This document shows, piece after piece, positions 49,914 to 51,458 of a stretch of DNA of 51,458 bases (the first letter of the stretch is position 1; each line of letters starts with the position of its first letter). Origin of the DNA: Paracoccaceae bacterium. Its GTDB lineage: Bacteria > Pseudomonadota > Alphaproteobacteria > Rhodobacterales > Rhodobacteraceae. Under the pieces are notes generated by a model, which was not told where the DNA came from, did no database searches, and saw nothing but the letters and a program-made list of their open reading frames with translations. The position numbers and the translations under genes were made by a program. The stretch is taken from the NCBI GenBank assembly GCA_007128135.1, contig SKYA01000042.1, forward strand, positions 1-51,458, in the 5' to 3' direction.

Positions 49914-50049
49914 GCGCGCGACTCATTTGACTTTCCCCCCGGACCTCTGACAGTCTCGGCGCAGACCAGCGCGGTCCGATATGCGCCGCGCGGCAGACCC
50001 CCGACACTCAGACAGGCAGGCGCGGACAGGCTTGCCGGAAAGGACGACC

Positions 50050-51426
50050 ATGCTGACCAATGACCAGCTCGATCAATGGGACCGCGCTCATTTCCTGCAT
50101 CCCTCGACCGCCTACGGGCAGCATGTACGCGGAGAAAGCCCGACACGGATCGTGACCACGGCCCGCGGCGTTTTCATCGAGGATCGCGACGGCAACCGCC
50201 TGCTCGATGCCTTTGCCGGGCTCTATTGCGTGAATGTGGGCTACGGGCGCACCGAGATTGCCGAGGCGATTGCCGCGCAGGCACATGAACTGGCCTATTA
50301 CCACGCCTATGTCGGCCACGGAACCGAGGCTTCGATCACCCTGGCGCGCATGGTGGCCGAACGCGCACCGGCGCATATGAACAAGGTGTATTTCGGTCTT
50401 GGCGGGTCGGATGCGAACGAGACCAACATCAAGCTGGTCTGGTATGTCCAGAACGTTCTGGGCCGCCCCGAGAAGCGCAAGATCATCTCGCGCTGGCGGG
50501 GCTATCATGGCTCGGGGCTGATGACGGGGTCGCTGACCGGTCTGGTGCCGTTCCACAACAAGTTCGGCCTGCCGCTTGCCGAAGTGCTGCATACCGAGGC
50601 GCCCTATTATTTCCGCCGCCCCGACCCCGACATGTCGGAAGCGGCCTTCACCGCGCATTGCGTGGCCGCACTTGAAGATCTGATCGCGCGCGAGGGCGCC
50701 GACACGATCGGCGCTTTCATCGGCGAGCCGCTTCTGGGCACCGGTGGGATCGTGCCACCGCCCGCAGGCTACTGGGAGGCGATTCAGGCGGTGCTGCGCA
50801 AGCATGACATCCTGCTGATCACCGACGAGGTCGTGACCGGATTTGGTCGCATGGGCACCATGATGGGCTCGGAGCATTACGGGATCACGCCCGACATCAT
50901 CACCATCGCCAAGGGGCTTACCTCGGCCTATGCGCCGCTCTCGGGCTCGATTGTCAGTGATGATCTGTTCAGGGTGCTGGAAGAGGGCACGGACAGGTTC
51001 GGCCCCTTCGGGCATGGCTGGACCTATTCGGCCCATCCCATCGGGGCCGCCGCCGGAGTTGCCAACCTGAAACTGGTTGACAGCCTCGGGCTGGTGGCGA
51101 ATGCCCGCGACACCGGTGCCTATTTCCGCGCGGCCATGGCCGAGGCTCTGGCCGGGCACCGGTTTGTCGGCGATGTGCGCGGCGACGGGATGCTGGCCGC
51201 TGTCGAGCTGCAGCGCGACCCTGGCGCACGCGTGGATTTCGACCCGTCAGAGAAAGTGACGGCGCAGGTCGTGGCCGAGATGGCCCGACGCGGCGTAATC
51301 GCGCGAGCGATGCCGCAGGGCGAGATCATCGGCTTCGCCCCGCCGCTGTGCCTGAGCAAGGCAGAGGCGGATACAGTGGTCGAGGTGACGCGCGATTCGC
51401 TCGAGGCGGTGACCAGGGCAATGTAA
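50050..51426 (+). CDS. Class III PLP-dependent aminotransferase (omega-amino acid/amine:pyruvate type)
   Basis: 458 residues from the ATG at 50050, with AAAGGA eight bases upstream. The N-terminus DRAHFLHPSTAYGQHVRGESPTRIVTTARGVFIEDRDGNRLLDAFAGLYCVNVGYGR and the PLP lysine K288 in IITIAKGLTSAYAPLSG, with the aspartate in LLITDEVVTGFGRMG, identify the class III fold. The active-site and substrate segment FGPFGHGWTYSAHPIGAAAG is that of pyruvate-accepting transaminases such as those for putrescine, taurine or ectoine-derived amines. The substrate cannot be read. It ends 32 bases before the window edge. Confidence 0.9.
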   Translation: MLTNDQLDQWDRAHFLHPSTAYGQHVRGESPTRIVTTARGVFIEDRDGNRLLDAFAGLYCVNVGYGRTEIAEAIAAQAHELAYYHAYVGHGTEASITLARMVAERAPAHMNKVYFGLGGSDANETNIKLVWYVQNVLGRPEKRKIISRWRGYHGSGLMTGSLTGLVPFHNKFGLPLAEVLHTEAPYYFRRPDPDMSEAAFTAHCVAALEDLIAREGADTIGAFIGEPLLGTGGIVPPPAGYWEAIQAVLRKHDILLITDEVVTGFGRMGTMMGSEHYGITPDIITIAKGLTSAYAPLSGSIVSDDLFRVLEEGTDRFGPFGHGWTYSAHPIGAAAGVANLKLVDSLGLVANARDTGAYFRAAMAEALAGHRFVGDVRGDGMLAAVELQRDPGARVDFDPSEKVTAQVVAEMARRGVIARAMPQGEIIGFAPPLCLSKAEADTVVEVTRDSLEAVTRAM

Positions 51427-51458
51427 CCCTCTTTTCTACCCTTTCCGGGCAGGGCGCG

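Overview
The window reads as a contiguous piece of chromosome from a high-G+C alphaproteobacterium of the Rhodobacteraceae (Rhodobacter/Roseobacter relatives). The case rests on the adjacent sciP and ctrA cell-cycle genes, a CtrA-era flagellar cluster laid out as in roseobacters, a GTTC-N7-GTTC LexA-type box, a PduL-type phosphotransacetylase, and several small protein families typical of the group (DUF1153, DUF2059, DUF3422, DUF4389). I saw no rRNA, tRNA, CRISPR array, transposase, integrase or phage gene. It looks like core genome with a few lineage-specific insertions.

Layout. 0-2.3 kb: truncated pdxA, a secreted DUF2059 protein and mnmA, all on the minus strand. 2.4-3.5 kb: sciP and ctrA, with a TTAA-N7-TTAA CtrA box at the end of sciP. 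3.5-4.07 kb: a 547-bp gap without a convincing gene. 4.07-11.7 kb: ligA-recG, a tiny LexA-boxed membrane-peptide gene with its own terminator, trmFO-gluQ, hisI (convergent) and a NifU-like scaffold gene. 11.8-15.3 kb: phosphoglucomutase, divergent from a single gene encoding an acetate kinase fused to a PduL phosphotransacetylase. 15.3-18.2 kb: an isolated fliG, a 54-residue exported Cys peptide and purB. 18.2-18.7 kb: an unexplained 491-bp gap. 18.7-21.3 kb: ybjN-like gene, proC, a CsaA-like gene and a 2-hydroxyacid dehydrogenase gene in one tight row. 21.5-33.3 kb: housekeeping genes (pepF, DUF4389, anmK, tyrS, DUF3422, an orphan gene, pntB-pntA, an isoprenylcysteine-methyltransferase-type gene, kynU).

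33.4-45.8 kb is the flagellar cluster. A lytic transglycosylase gene, flhA, fliR, flhB and a small coupled gene form a plus-strand operon. An M29 aminopeptidase gene follows on the minus strand. Then comes the minus-strand operon flgB-flgC-fliE-fliQ-flgF-flgG-flgA-flgH-fliL, divergent from fliI. The products form the export gate (FlhA, FlhB, FliR, FliQ), its ATPase (FliI), the rod and its muramidase, the P- and L-ring proteins, and a stator-associated protein (FliL).

45.8-51.5 kb: metG, a tadE-tadG-like pair whose TadG protein has an unusual repeat-rich C-terminal half, a small hypothetical gene and a class III aminotransferase gene.

The items most worth a second look are the SOS-boxed 33-residue membrane peptide between recG and trmFO, which resembles Caulobacter SidA in size and logic; the AckA-PduL fusion, which puts the whole acetyl-CoA/acetate route in one polypeptide; and the TadG-like protein with a predicted beta-solenoid tail. 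All functional statements are from reading the sequence and family knowledge; no database search was run.
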